Part shown: positions 9,614 to 19,472 of the stretch, one piece after another
Position numbering within the stretch: position 1 is the first letter of the stretch
How the letters are laid out: every line of letters begins with the position of its first letter
Source of the DNA: Pseudomonadota bacterium
GTDB taxonomy: Bacteria; Pseudomonadota; Gammaproteobacteria; Steroidobacterales; Steroidobacteraceae
NCBI GenBank assembly: GCA_023391815.1
Contig: JAEWAF010000086.1
Span: 142,945 to 206,944, forward strand
DNA length: 64,000 nt
Direction of reading: 5' to 3'
Program-made: the position numbers and the translations under genes
The notes under the pieces: model-generated
What the model was told of the DNA's origin: nothing
The model's database searches: none
What the model saw: only the letters and a program-made list of their open reading frames with translations

Positions 9614-10515
9614 AGCCCCTGCTCTCTCTGCTCGGGCGCTATGCCCTGACTCTGTGCCTGGTCACGTTCGCCGGTTTCATCGGGCTGCACGTGTGGAAGC
9701 GATATGAGCAGACGCCCTGGACGCGTGATGGACGGGTGCGCGCAGACATCGTTCGTGTATCAACCGACGTCGGGGGACTCGTAACGCAAGTTCTGGTTCG
9801 CGACAACGAGAGCGTCCAACTCGGGCAGCTGCTGATTGTGTTGGATCGCCCCCGCATCATCGCGACGGTCGAGCGCGCTGACGCCGCGATCGCGGAAGCT
9901 CAGGCGCAGTTGGAGCAGGCGCGCAGGGAAGCGAGACGAGACGCCGCGTTAGGTAAGCTCGTGGCAACCGAGGCCCGAGAACAGAATGTGGCTCGCGTGA
10001 GGACATCTGAAGCGGCACTCAAGCGCGCCCTCGCCGATCGAGGCCTCGCAGCGATCGACATGCAGCGAACGGAAATCCGGGCGACCGTCAACGGCGTCGT
10101 CACCAATCTAGGCATTCATCCGGGAGATTATCTGGCGGCTGGGAGGCAGGCGATGGCCCTCGTCGATACGGCCTCGCTGCGCATCGAGGGCTATTTCGAA
10201 GAGACGAAGCTTCATCAGGTTGCAATCGGCGATCGCGCCACAGTTCGGTTGATGGGCGAGGATGCCGAGATCACCGGGCACGTCGAAAGCATTGCCGCCG
10301 CCATCGCCGACGATCAGCGCGGCGAAGCAGACAATCTTCTGCCGAAGATCGCTGCAACCTATTCTTGGGTCAGACTCGCCCAGCGCATCCCGGTTCGCAT
10401 CCGCATCGATCGTGCTCCTGCCGGGAGCCGGCTGATCGCCGGCAGAACTGCCACTATCGAAATCGTTCCCTCCAGCACCAAGCCAGTTGCCGTCGCGCCG
10501 AGGCCGCGGTCATGA
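9610..10515 (+). CDS. HlyD-family periplasmic adaptor (AaeA-like)
   Basis: A 301-residue membrane-fusion protein. It has one N-terminal transmembrane helix (about residues 8-28), a WTRDGRVRADIV start of the lipoyl half-motif, a short coiled-coil hairpin rich in Ala, Glu and Arg (about residues 80-140), a second lipoyl half (IRATVNGVVTNLGIHPGDYL) and a beta-barrel region (VRLMGEDAEITGHVESI). It would link an inner-membrane exporter to an outer-membrane channel, and here it is flanked by DUF1656 and NodT genes with four-base overlaps on both sides. Its natural inner-membrane partner, the FUSC protein, is broken in this window, so function depends on another partner or on the FUSC fragments still working. 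Confidence 0.9.
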   Translation: MKPLLSLLGRYALTLCLVTFAGFIGLHVWKRYEQTPWTRDGRVRADIVRVSTDVGGLVTQVLVRDNESVQLGQLLIVLDRPRIIATVERADAAIAEAQAQLEQARREARRDAALGKLVATEAREQNVARVRTSEAALKRALADRGLAAIDMQRTEIRATVNGVVTNLGIHPGDYLAAGRQAMALVDTASLRIEGYFEETKLHQVAIGDRATVRLMGEDAEITGHVESIAAAIADDQRGEADNLLPKIAATYSWVRLAQRIPVRIRIDRAPAGSRLIAGRTATIEIVPSSTKPVAVAPRPRS

Positions 10516-11906
10516 CTCGTACAATCGTGTTGTTTCCTATGCTGCTGCTGGGCGGCTGCGTGGCGGGGCCGAACTATCATGCCCCACCCTCTGCCCTCCT
10601 CAAGGATCCGACCATCAGCGCGCCTTTCCTGGGCCAAGACGATGCGCGCATGACCCAAGGGGAACCGCCGGCGCGATGGTGGCGACTATATGGCGATCCC
10701 AAACTCGACGCCTATGTGGAAGAAGCGCTGGCGGCAAATGCCGACTTGCGCGCTGCCGACGCAAACCTGCGTCGTGCCAGGGCGATCGTTGAGGAGGCCG
10801 AGGCCGCCCGTACGATGCGGACCAACCTCTCTGGCCAGGCGGTCGGCGCGCGCGTTGCCGGCCCGGCCGATGGTCTGCCCGCACCCTTCAGCTACTCGAT
10901 GGAGTTCGCCCTCAGTGACCCGCTAGACCTTGCTGGAAGCATCCATCGCGGCGTCGAGGCAGCCAATGCGCAAGCAGAGGCAACGCTGGCCGCCCGCGAC
11001 CAGGTGCGCGTCTTCATCGCCGCCGCCATCACGCGAAGCTATGCACGGATCTGCACCTCGAACCTGACGCTGGCCGCCGCACGTCATGTCGTTGAGATCC
11101 AGCAATCGACGCTTGAGGTCGCAACCCGTCTGACCCAAAGCGGCCGCGGTACGCGGTTCGACGTCGACCGAGCCGGCGCTGCTGTCTATGCAAGCAACGC
11201 GGCTATTCCCGATATCCTGGCCGAACGAAAGGCCGCGCTGTACGAACTAGCCGCGCTGATGGGGCGCACGCCAGCTGATTACCCAAAGGAAGTGGAAGCT
11301 TGCGACGTCGCGCCCACCATCGATCGCCCAATACCGGTCGGCGATGGCGCGATGCTGATCAAGCGGCGCCCCGATATCAGAAGAGCTGAGCGAGTCCTGG
11401 CGGCGGCAACGGCCATGATCGGCATCGAGGAAGCCGAGCTCTATCCGAAGCTCAGCATTGCAGGATTCGCGGGCACGGCGGGACCCGCCGACCAGTTGCT
11501 GAGGTCCTCGTCGTTCGGCTTCAGTGTCGGCCCGCTGATCTCCTGGTCGTTTCCAAACAGGCAAGCAGTGCGCGCCCGAATCGAGCAGGCAGGCGCCGAT
11601 GCGGATGCCGCCCTCGCAAGCTTCGATGGCTCGGTGCTCCTGGCCGTCCAGCAGGCGGAAACTGCGCTTGCCGCTTACGCATACGCCCGCGATCGTCTGA
11701 ACCAGCTGGAACTGGCCGTCACGCTGGCCGGCAAGGCGAGCGAGGACGCGGACAAACTGCAACGCTTCGGCCGCACGCCATTTCTGGACGTGCTCAACGC
11801 GCAGGCGAGTTTCGCAGATGCTCAGACAAGCTTGTCCGCGGCACGCGCGAACCTTGTCGACCGCCAGATCGACCTGTTCCTCGCGCTGGGCGGAGGTTGG
11901 GAATGA
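10512..11906 (+). CDS. NodT-family outer-membrane efflux lipoprotein
   Basis: A 464-residue TolC-like channel of the NodT lipoprotein family. The signal peptide ends in a lipobox (LLGGC, Cys at about residue 17), followed by the usual GPNY start of the mature protein and a WW.LY.D..L pattern (RWWRLYGDPKLDAYVEEAL). Two outer-membrane efflux repeats follow; the second contains RRPDIRRAERVLAAATAMIG and AELYPKLSIAGFAG. The ATG overlaps the end of the HlyD gene. It is the last gene of the efflux set. The next gene starts 232 bases downstream and is unrelated. Confidence 0.92.
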   Translation: MTRTIVLFPMLLLGGCVAGPNYHAPPSALLKDPTISAPFLGQDDARMTQGEPPARWWRLYGDPKLDAYVEEALAANADLRAADANLRRARAIVEEAEAARTMRTNLSGQAVGARVAGPADGLPAPFSYSMEFALSDPLDLAGSIHRGVEAANAQAEATLAARDQVRVFIAAAITRSYARICTSNLTLAAARHVVEIQQSTLEVATRLTQSGRGTRFDVDRAGAAVYASNAAIPDILAERKAALYELAALMGRTPADYPKEVEACDVAPTIDRPIPVGDGAMLIKRRPDIRRAERVLAAATAMIGIEEAELYPKLSIAGFAGTAGPADQLLRSSSFGFSVGPLISWSFPNRQAVRARIEQAGADADAALASFDGSVLLAVQQAETALAAYAYARDRLNQLELAVTLAGKASEDADKLQRFGRTPFLDVLNAQASFADAQTSLSAARANLVDRQIDLFLALGGGWE

Positions 11907-12138
11907 GCACGGGGCGGTTCTCACTGTACTCAAGCGGCGATCTACCGGGCACGAACGCGAACTGGCACCGCAGGAAGAGCGTGTAGTGCTTGCGCCTTAC
12001 TCGAGTAGCAGGTGTCGATTGCAAGGTCATCGAGCCGCAAATGCAGTGCCCGACACTTGTCTGAGTAATTTGACGAAAAGGATCACGGGAGGTGATGATC
12101 GTAGCTCTCAGCTTCAGTGCCGCCGCGACGATCAGTTG

Positions 12139-13767
12139 ATGAAGAACTTGAATTTCGAGCGATCCACGAAAGGAAGTCGTGCTTTGCTTACTGCATTGAT
12201 GCTCTGGGCATCCGCTCCCGCGTTGGCCGCGAGTGCGATCGATGCTCGTGTCATAGTCGATGCCGAGAAGCCCGGGCCGCGCATCGATCCGAATATCTAT
12301 GGTCAGTTCGTTGAGCATCTCGGCCGCGGCGTGTACGAGGGAATCTGGGTCGGTGAGAGTTCGCCGATTCCAAATGTGCGGGGTATCCGCAGCGATGTAG
12401 TTTCTGCATTACGCAGAATTCGTGTTCCACTGGTGCGATGGCCAGGCGGCTGTTTCGCCGAGCTCTATCACTGGCGCGACGGAATTGGTGCTCGCAATCA
12501 GCGTCCGCGCAATGTGAACAGCGCCTGGGGCGATGAGCCTGAAACGAATGCGTTCGGCACGCACGAATTCATGGATTTCGTCGAGCAGATCGGCGCAAAG
12601 GCATTTCTGTCCGTCAATGTAACGACCGGTACGCCAGGGGAAGCGCGCGATTGGCTTCAGTACATGACTGAGCCGCCCGGATCAGCACTTGGGGCTCAAC
12701 GCGCGGCCAATGGGCATCCGCAGCCATACGAGGTGCCGTTCGTCGGCATTGGCAACGAGACTTGGGGCTGCGGCGGCAACATGACCGCAAGCTATTACGC
12801 GGACGTGTATCGAGCGTACGTCAGTGCGCTGCGTGCGCCTGGGCGTCAGCTCATCGCATCCGATGCAAACTCCGATGACTACCAATGGACGGAGACGTTG
12901 TTGGACAAGGCGTTGTATCGGCACACTCGCTCGTTTACCGAGTCGGCCGAACTCGCCTACGTCAGCCGACAACCGCTAATCGACATGATGTCGATTCACT
13001 TCTACACATTCTCCGGCAACGACTGGGGCAAGAAGAGTTCTGCGCTGGGGTTCAGCGCAAGCGAGTGGGCGGACTCGATGCTGCGCACCTCACGGACGGA
13101 CGAGATGATCCGACAGCACTCCGAGATTCTGGACAAGCACGATCCAGAGAAGCGAATACCGTTGTCGTTCAGCGAGTGGGGCACGTGGTGGGCCAAAGAC
13201 GAGAAGCCCGTATCGAATCTGTATCAACAGAACTCGTTGCGCGATGCCGTCATCGCCGGCTTGACGCTCAACATCTTCCAAAGTCACGCCGAGCGTGTGC
13301 GCATGGCCAACATCGCCCAGACGGTCAACGTACTGCAATCGATGATCCTGACGCGTGGCAAAGAGATGGTGCTGACGCCGACCTATCACGTCTTCGATCT
13401 CTATCAGGTTCATCAGGGCGCAACGCTTCTGCCGGTAGAAGTCGCGACCGAGAACTACGCATCCGGAGCAGTCACACTTCCTGCGCTCAGTGTGAGCGCA
13501 TCACGCCACAACAATGGGGCCGTCCATCTGTCCATCGTGAACCTGGATCCCGATCGCGAGGTGGTCATAGCACTGGCGCTCAAAGGGATGAAAGCGAGCA
13601 GAGCCTCTGCAAGAGTACTGACCGCCACTGCGATGGACGCTCACAATGACTTCGATGCGCCCGAGCGTCTCACACCGCGTGAACTGAAAGGAATCGAAGC
13701 TCGCGGCAGCAATGTGAAGCTGAAAGTTCCCGCCAAGTCCGTGTCCGTCCTCGAATTGAAACCTTAG
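12139..13767 (+). CDS. Alpha-N-arabinofuranosidase, GH51, exported
   Basis: A glycoside hydrolase that would release arabinofuranose side chains from arabinoxylan or arabinan. After a signal peptide (ending APALAAS) the protein shows DPNIYGQFVEHLGRGVYEGIWVG, typical of GH51, then RWPGGCFAELYHWRDGIG. The acid/base glutamate is in GIGNETWGCGG (about residue 207) and the nucleophile glutamate in SFSEWGTWW (about residue 345). A C-terminal beta-sandwich completes the usual length (542 residues). The ATG at 12139 is chosen because it precedes a clean signal peptide, although its ribosome site is weak. No other plant-polysaccharide genes are next to it. Confidence 0.93.
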   Translation: MKNLNFERSTKGSRALLTALMLWASAPALAASAIDARVIVDAEKPGPRIDPNIYGQFVEHLGRGVYEGIWVGESSPIPNVRGIRSDVVSALRRIRVPLVRWPGGCFAELYHWRDGIGARNQRPRNVNSAWGDEPETNAFGTHEFMDFVEQIGAKAFLSVNVTTGTPGEARDWLQYMTEPPGSALGAQRAANGHPQPYEVPFVGIGNETWGCGGNMTASYYADVYRAYVSALRAPGRQLIASDANSDDYQWTETLLDKALYRHTRSFTESAELAYVSRQPLIDMMSIHFYTFSGNDWGKKSSALGFSASEWADSMLRTSRTDEMIRQHSEILDKHDPEKRIPLSFSEWGTWWAKDEKPVSNLYQQNSLRDAVIAGLTLNIFQSHAERVRMANIAQTVNVLQSMILTRGKEMVLTPTYHVFDLYQVHQGATLLPVEVATENYASGAVTLPALSVSASRHNNGAVHLSIVNLDPDREVVIALALKGMKASRASARVLTATAMDAHNDFDAPERLTPRELKGIEARGSNVKLKVPAKSVSVLELKP

Positions 13768-14080
13768 CAAACAAGAGCAGACTCACCAGGCGTGTCTGCC
13801 TGCTCGGTTTCCCTCGCGGACACACGGCGAACGATGAGTCACTGCGCTCGAGAATCGCTGGCGTCGATACCGTGCGGTTTGATCAGCACGAACGCTCGAC
13901 GGGCGCTTCGACTATCTTGGTGCTGCTCGCCGGAATTTCCCGGCTCGGGCTGGGCTAAGCATGGCAACTCTCTCTTTCAATGGATGGCTAGATTGCCAAT
14001 GGCATCCCATCGGCATACGCCACGCTGAATCGGCGGCGAGTTGCGTCTTGAGCAAGGCCCCGGCGTACCGGCGTCGTCGC
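13768..14080. other. Non-coding gap between convergent genes
   Basis: No convincing gene. An imperfect GC-rich inverted repeat near 13775-13806 (GAGCAGAC with GTCTGCCTGCTC) could stop transcription from the arabinofuranosidase, but it lacks a T-run. Nothing else stands out. Confidence 0.4.
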
Positions 14081-17000
14081 TCATCCGCGGATCCTCAGTC
14101 TTCGCTGCAATGGGCATGCGCCGACTAAGGCCAGGAGAACCAGGAGCGTGCCCAGATCCGTCGAGCCGCCTCCTCCGCCACCACCTGAGCTTCCGCCGCC
14201 AGCGCTTCCGCCACCGCCGCTACCGTTTTGTCCGCCCCCACCCGATCCGCCATTGTTTGGCGGGGGCGGCGCTGGGCTGTCATCGTCGGTGATCGTGATC
14301 GTGGCCAGGCTTTCCGCTAGCGTGGCGCCGTTGGTCGGAGCAAACAATCGCAGCGTCATCGTCTCCGTGGCTTCGGCCGCAGAATCGTTTGTCAGTATCA
14401 ACACGATGGTTTTGTCGGCAGTGTCGCCCGCAGCCCACTGCAACTGACCGATGGCAGCAACAAAATCCTCGCCGGCAACCGCGGTCCCCGCAGCGGTTTC
14501 GTATTGAACCGCGACAGCGCTATCCAACGCGCCCGTTCTACGCACGGTGACATTGACCGACGATTGGTCTTCTCGTTGTGTGATCGCTGTAGTTATAAAA
14601 CCAACCTGCATGGGCGCGGCCGGCGTTGACGTATCGTCGCTGATGAGGCGGACGGTCGTCGAGCTTCGTGCCAATGGCACGCCTAGACCTTGCAGATCAA
14701 CCGTGAACGTCTCGTCACCCTCGAATTGCCGGTCGCCGTTCAGATAGATTCGGAACGCGAAGGGATTCGATTGCGCGAGTTGCCGAGATGGACGACCGCG
14801 CTCCAAAGCGTATTCGCGAGGGTCCGCTGTGCCGCCATCGCGAACCGAATATCGCAGCTGAGCGACTGCGTCGCCCGGCGCTCCCGTCGTCGCCACCGGC
14901 AGATCGACATATTCGGCGTCTTCGGACACGACGACTTCGTCCTGCGCGAACCCGACCGCGGCGTTGTATCCGTCATCGTCCAGAATGGTGACGTTGATCG
15001 AGTCGAAGGGACCCACGCCGACGCCGCCGCTCGGGAAGCGCATGCTGAGTTTGAAATATTCCGGCGGCTCCGGGACCGCATCGTCGATGATGCTGATGAC
15101 GATGGTTCTTGGCGTGCTGTCGCCAGCGCTCCACGTCAGGATCTGGGCGCTGAATCCGGTGTCTGTCCCCGGCAAAGCAGAGCCCTCGGGATACCAGACT
15201 TCGGCCTGGACCGGGAACGCCGCTGGACCGCTGCGATTCACCGTGATGCTCACCGTGCCCGCATCTTCGTCCACCGTCATCGCGCCCTGCGCGAAACTGA
15301 GCTTCGCGAGGCCGGGCGCGTCCGCATCGTTGTCCAGAATCGTGAATCGCTCGGCGAAGAATGTGCCTGACGGACCCACAACTTGCACCGCAAATTCCTC
15401 CGGACCTTCGGCGACAGCATCATTGATGATGGGAATCGTGATCGAGCGCGGCGTGGAGTCGCTCGCAGCCCAGTTCAGGGTGGTGGCGCTAGGCGCTCCC
15501 ACGTCGGGACCCGTGACATTCGAGGTGTTCAAGTCGACGACCGACACGGTCGCACTGATCGCACCGGTGCCGCCCGGGCGATTCACCGTCACCGTGATCG
15601 ATCCGGCACCTTCGGTCACCAGCGTGGGAGAGGTAGTGGGTGCCCCATACATTCCATCGTCGTCGCGGATGGTTGCCCGGTCGGAGACATTGGCACTCAC
15701 GCCCGGCGAGGTGCTGCTCAGTGCGATGTTCAGTTCCTTGTCGCCGTCCTCGATCGCGTTGTCCAGCAACGTGATGGGGATAAGTTTCGGCGCCATGTCA
15801 AACGGCGCCCAGACCAACGTGCCGCTGATTGGAATGAAGTCGATGTTCGGCTGGGCGCGGTGTGCCGAAGTCACGTTGTACTGAACCACAGCCCGAACTC
15901 TCGCATCGCCGGTTCGGGTCGCCATGACGAACAGGGTGCCTACGCTCTCCGGCGCTTCGGACGGACTCAGGCGTACGGAGGTCGTGCCCTCGTCGCTGCT
16001 CACACCGGTCGTTGCAATAGACGTCCCTAGCGACGCGCCGCCGCCGGGATTGAAAATCCTCAGGTCGATCTCCTCGTAGCCGACCTCGTAGTCGGTGTCG
16101 TCGATCAACGGCAGCGAGACGATCTTGGCCCCCGTTTCGCCGTCGCCCCAGGCGAGCGTGCCGGAGGTCGCCACGAAGTCCTGGCCCGCGACTGCGACGG
16201 AGCTCTCGGCCACATAGTCTACGGAAACACTACCGTGCGAACCGCCCGTACGTTCAACAGCGAAGGTAGCGGCAGCGGCGGACTCGCTGATGACGTAAGT
16301 ACTCAGGGGATCCGCGTCGAGCCGCTCTACGCTGATGATTCCCGAATGCTCGCCACCAGCGGCGATGCCGATGGCGACGACTTCGGCAGCCTGGCTCGAA
16401 CCGATCGCGACCAGCCTGCCATCTGCCTGTCTCAGCAACGCCACGGTTCTGAAGTCCGAGATCACATCGTCGTGCCCTGCCTCCAGCACCGCACCGCCCG
16501 AACCGGCGAAGGCGGTCGCCGGCGAGCCGTCGCTCTCCAGCGCTTCGACAAAGCCCCGGCTTCTGCCGAACGGCGGCGCCTGGAGGGTCGCGCCCAGCAA
16601 GTCGCCGGCGACATAGACCTGTCCGTCGGGAGCGGCGACGACGCGTTTGAATTCATCGCTGCGCAGGACCCTGCCCTGGCTGCCGAAGCTGCGATCGAGG
16701 CTCCCATCGGGGTTCAGGCGCAGCACCATGCCTAGAAGCGCACTGCTGCCACCGCGCATGCCTCCAGCGATCAGCAGCTTGCCGTCGGACTGCATCTCGA
16801 GGTCCCACACCGAGTTCCAACCCTGGATGTTGTAAGTGGTGGAACCCGAGCCGAAGGATGTATCCAACTGGCCGGCGCTGTTGAACATCGCAAGGCCGAT
16901 CGACTGCACGCCGTTGCGGTTCGACTCGCCCACCGCCACGATCCGGTCGCCGGGCAGTCGTCGAACACCCGCGATCCGGTCGTTCGCGCCACCGAAATCG

Positions 17001-17668
17001 ACGAACTGGCTACCGCCGGTGCCGAACGCGGTGTCGAGCGTGCCGTTCGCCAGCACGGCGAACACCGAGAAATCGCGGTTGGCGCCGCTACGGCTACCGC
17101 CGACCACGAAACGCCCGTTCGACAGCTCTACGACAGAACTGATGTCCAGGTTTGCAAGCGCTGGATACGTGGCCCTGCCGCCTTGTCCGAACGTGGCATC
17201 GAGTGAACCATCCGCATTCAGCCGTGCGAGCTTCGCGCCCGCCAACTGCGCCGGGCTGCCCGTGCGACCGACGACGAGAATTTTGTTGTCGGACGTGATC
17301 AGCACGGCGGAGGGGCTGTCGTTCCCGCCCAGGTCGATGATCGTCGTGCCGTCCGCGGAGAAACTGCTGTCGAGCGAGCCGTTCGCATTCAGTCGCATGA
17401 CGATCGTGTCGACGATTCGTGTGCTTCCTTGCGACTGATCCGCCGTGCCCACGACCACGATCTTGCCATCGGGTTGCAACGCTGCCGCTGCGACCCAACT
17501 GGTGGAGGTCCCGGAGGCCGGACTCGGCAGCGCGTAGCGCGCGATGCCATTCGTGCCGAAGCTCGCATCCAGGTCGCCAGCGCCCGCCAGCGCCGATGTC
17601 GCAACCATCGTACTCGCGACCAACCACGCAACGCGCCGTGCCATGGCCGCAATCGACACCGATTCCAT
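14081..17668 (-). CDS. Large surface protein: delta-60 repeats, Calx-beta domains, GlyGly-CTERM-like tail
   Basis: A 1195-residue exported protein. The signal peptide (about residues 1-30) is followed by about seven repeats of the delta-60 type (for example GDLDASFGTNG and LNANGSLDSSF) that predict a beta-propeller. Several Calx-beta domains follow, each ending in an acidic loop such as IRDDDG, ILDNDADAP or ITDDDSP, likely calcium sites. The C-terminus is a proline stretch, a long glycine/serine linker, one hydrophobic segment (LGTLLVLLALVGACPL) and a basic end (QRRLRIRG). This is the layout of GlyGly-CTERM sorting signals handled by rhombosortase after type II secretion. ATG at 17668 is preferred over an in-frame GTG at 17683 because GGAG lies 6-7 bases before it. 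Role unknown, perhaps adhesion. Confidence 0.85.
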   Translation of the reverse strand: MESVSIAAMARRVAWLVASTMVATSALAGAGDLDASFGTNGIARYALPSPASGTSTSWVAAAALQPDGKIVVVGTADQSQGSTRIVDTIVMRLNANGSLDSSFSADGTTIIDLGGNDSPSAVLITSDNKILVVGRTGSPAQLAGAKLARLNADGSLDATFGQGGRATYPALANLDISSVVELSNGRFVVGGSRSGANRDFSVFAVLANGTLDTAFGTGGSQFVDFGGANDRIAGVRRLPGDRIVAVGESNRNGVQSIGLAMFNSAGQLDTSFGSGSTTYNIQGWNSVWDLEMQSDGKLLIAGGMRGGSSALLGMVLRLNPDGSLDRSFGSQGRVLRSDEFKRVVAAPDGQVYVAGDLLGATLQAPPFGRSRGFVEALESDGSPATAFAGSGGAVLEAGHDDVISDFRTVALLRQADGRLVAIGSSQAAEVVAIGIAAGGEHSGIISVERLDADPLSTYVISESAAAATFAVERTGGSHGSVSVDYVAESSVAVAGQDFVATSGTLAWGDGETGAKIVSLPLIDDTDYEVGYEEIDLRIFNPGGGASLGTSIATTGVSSDEGTTSVRLSPSEAPESVGTLFVMATRTGDARVRAVVQYNVTSAHRAQPNIDFIPISGTLVWAPFDMAPKLIPITLLDNAIEDGDKELNIALSSTSPGVSANVSDRATIRDDDGMYGAPTTSPTLVTEGAGSITVTVNRPGGTGAISATVSVVDLNTSNVTGPDVGAPSATTLNWAASDSTPRSITIPIINDAVAEGPEEFAVQVVGPSGTFFAERFTILDNDADAPGLAKLSFAQGAMTVDEDAGTVSITVNRSGPAAFPVQAEVWYPEGSALPGTDTGFSAQILTWSAGDSTPRTIVISIIDDAVPEPPEYFKLSMRFPSGGVGVGPFDSINVTILDDDGYNAAVGFAQDEVVVSEDAEYVDLPVATTGAPGDAVAQLRYSVRDGGTADPREYALERGRPSRQLAQSNPFAFRIYLNGDRQFEGDETFTVDLQGLGVPLARSSTTVRLISDDTSTPAAPMQVGFITTAITQREDQSSVNVTVRRTGALDSAVAVQYETAAGTAVAGEDFVAAIGQLQWAAGDTADKTIVLILTNDSAAEATETMTLRLFAPTNGATLAESLATITITDDDSPAPPPPNNGGSGGGGQNGSGGGGSAGGGSSGGGGGGGSTDLGTLLVLLALVGACPLQRRLRIRG

Positions 17669-17683
17669 ATTCACTCCACACAC

Positions 17684-18150
17684 GTCGTGATGACGTGCCC
17701 GCTGCGCTTATGTTGTTCTTGAGGACGTCTGAGTGTCCGTTGAGCATCTATTAGATCAAATCCTACGCAGCGACGACAGCATCGTGAGTCGAGCGCTCGC
17801 TCGCGTTCTGTATGGTTTCCCTCGATCTGAAGCTTCGCGACGAAATCCATGCAGCGGCGGCGCATAACGCGCATAAAACTTCAGTTCGACATGGATTTCG
17901 AAGTCGTAGACGCCGCGGGCAACTACGCGCGCTCGATCACCTCGATCGCATCCGGCGGGGGCCTGTGTGGCACTCGCACGGGCATCAACACGCCAAGAGT
18001 CGAGTGCGCGCCTGTGCAGTGAGTCGGCAGGACTCGGGCCCAAGGCTTCCGCTCCTGCGCCCTATCCAAGAACGCCGACGATCGCTCGCTTGTACGAACA
18101 TCCGTCATCCCTGATCAATTCTTCAGCTGCGATGAGGACCCATCGCCGCT
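17684..18150. other. Intergenic stretch without a supported gene
   Basis: About 470 bases between the start of the Calx-beta gene and the stop of a TetR gene. Open frames on both strands (for example 17812-18114 plus, 17756-18043 minus) have no recognisable domain and no good ribosome site. The part nearest 17700 should hold the promoter of the Calx-beta gene. Confidence 0.4.
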
Positions 18151-18789
18151 TCATCTCTGTTCCTCTCTCACCTCTTTCAGATATCCCACACACAACGCCG
18201 TGAGATGATGCTTCAGTCCTTCGAACGTGGCGCGAGTGACGCCGGCTTCGATGGTGGCTCGCGTCGGGCCCACGATCGACCCCACCAGCATCCGGCTCAC
18301 GAGCTGGGGTTGTTCGAAGCGCGCATCGCTTGCAGTGATCAACATGTCCTGCACCGCCTGGGCACAACGCAGCGACTCCTCCTTGACGATTGCATCGGCA
18401 TTGACCGCCGCCGACGGCAGGTAGAGAGCGCGAGAGACCTCCGGCCGGCGGGTCTTCGCGTCGACGAAGGCGTCCATCATCGTGGCGCACATCTCGGCGA
18501 TGGGCTTCCCGTGCGCAGCCTTGCAGGCCGCGACAGTGGCATCGACAACCTGGCTGACATGTCGCCTCACCACTGCCGCCATCAACGCACTCTTGTTCGG
18601 GAAGTATTGATAGAGCGAGCCGATCGAAACGCCGGCCCGGTCGGCGATCTGGAGGGTGGTGACGCCGTCGAGGCCGTTGGCAAGCAGAACCTGAATGGTC
18701 GCCTCGAAAATGCTGTCAATGGTGACGTGTGAGCGTCGCTGCTGCGGCTTTTTCCGGGGGTTGAGCGACTCGGCCCGCTTGCGTTTCAT
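18151..18789 (-). CDS. TetR-family transcriptional regulator
   Basis: A 212-residue repressor. The N-terminal helix-turn-helix is clear: SIFEATIQVLLANGLDGVTTLQIADRAGVSIGSLYQYFPNKSALM (about residues 26-70). The ligand domain is undefined. The ATG at 18789 gives a basic lead-in (MKRKRAESLNPRKKPQQRR), as in related TetR proteins. It is divergent from a small exported protein whose start is only about 40 bases away, so both promoters and any operator overlap with coding starts. Confidence 0.9.
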   Translation of the reverse strand: MKRKRAESLNPRKKPQQRRSHVTIDSIFEATIQVLLANGLDGVTTLQIADRAGVSIGSLYQYFPNKSALMAAVVRRHVSQVVDATVAACKAAHGKPIAEMCATMMDAFVDAKTRRPEVSRALYLPSAAVNADAIVKEESLRCAQAVQDMLITASDARFEQPQLVSRMLVGSIVGPTRATIEAGVTRATFEGLKHHLTALCVGYLKEVREEQR

Positions 18790-18831
18790 ATGCGAATAGT
18801 CTTGCGATGGCTTATTGCTCAAGATACCGCG

Positions 18832-19428
18832 ATGCGCACCTTCCAATATCGTTTTTGCGTGGCGTTGACCCTCACCCTGGGTTCGGGACAGGGTCTGGCT
18901 TGTCAGCCTCCGGCGGGATTCGTCAATCCTCCACTGCCGAGAATCGCGCCACTCGAGCAGTTGTTGGCGCACACCGAACGCAAGGTCGTCGACAAGAGCC
19001 TGTCGGCCGTCATGCAGGGCGCCACCCGTCCGCTGGAGGAGGCCATTCGGCCGACGAAGGATCTGCCCGGCGTGAGCGGCACGTTCCGGCTTTCAGACGG
19101 ACCCTATGGAACCGTCGGCGCGCGCCGCCTGGTCTGTCTTACTGACGGAAACTACTCGGTCGAAGAAGTGCTGTTGACCGAGTCAGGCGGCGACGTCAAT
19201 CGATTCCGGTACGTGGTGTGGAACTACACCAGCCCGAAGTTTCGCGACGTCGAGTATGCCGTGGGTGAATTCGTTCGGACGCAACCGAAGCCCGGAGAAA
19301 CGCACGTGAACTGGACCTATCGATTCGCGCTCAGGACAGGTGCGGACTCGGAGCAGTTCCGCAAGACTTTCCTCGAAACTTCGTTCGCGGATTGGATGCG
19401 CAATGTGTTTGGAACGGCGCAGCCCTAG
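18832..19428 (+). CDS. Exported hypothetical protein
   Basis: A 198-residue protein with a signal peptide (MRTFQYRFCVALTLTLG..., cleavage probably after GLA near residue 22). The mature part has no motif I recognise. It contains two cysteines and a C-terminal ETSFADWMRNVFG segment. ATG at 18832 is chosen over 18790 because it begins directly at the signal peptide. It is divergent from a TetR gene, which may control it. No function is offered. Confidence 0.6.
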   Translation: MRTFQYRFCVALTLTLGSGQGLACQPPAGFVNPPLPRIAPLEQLLAHTERKVVDKSLSAVMQGATRPLEEAIRPTKDLPGVSGTFRLSDGPYGTVGARRLVCLTDGNYSVEEVLLTESGGDVNRFRYVVWNYTSPKFRDVEYAVGEFVRTQPKPGETHVNWTYRFALRTGADSEQFRKTFLETSFADWMRNVFGTAQP

Positions 19429-19472
19429 GCGCAGGCTGCCCCTCAGTGACACAACGCCCCGAAGCAGTCGCC

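Noticed and set aside
17812..18114. Small plus-strand ORF between the Calx-beta and TetR genes
   Set aside because: Arg/His-rich composition typical of out-of-frame GC-rich DNA and no recognisable domain.
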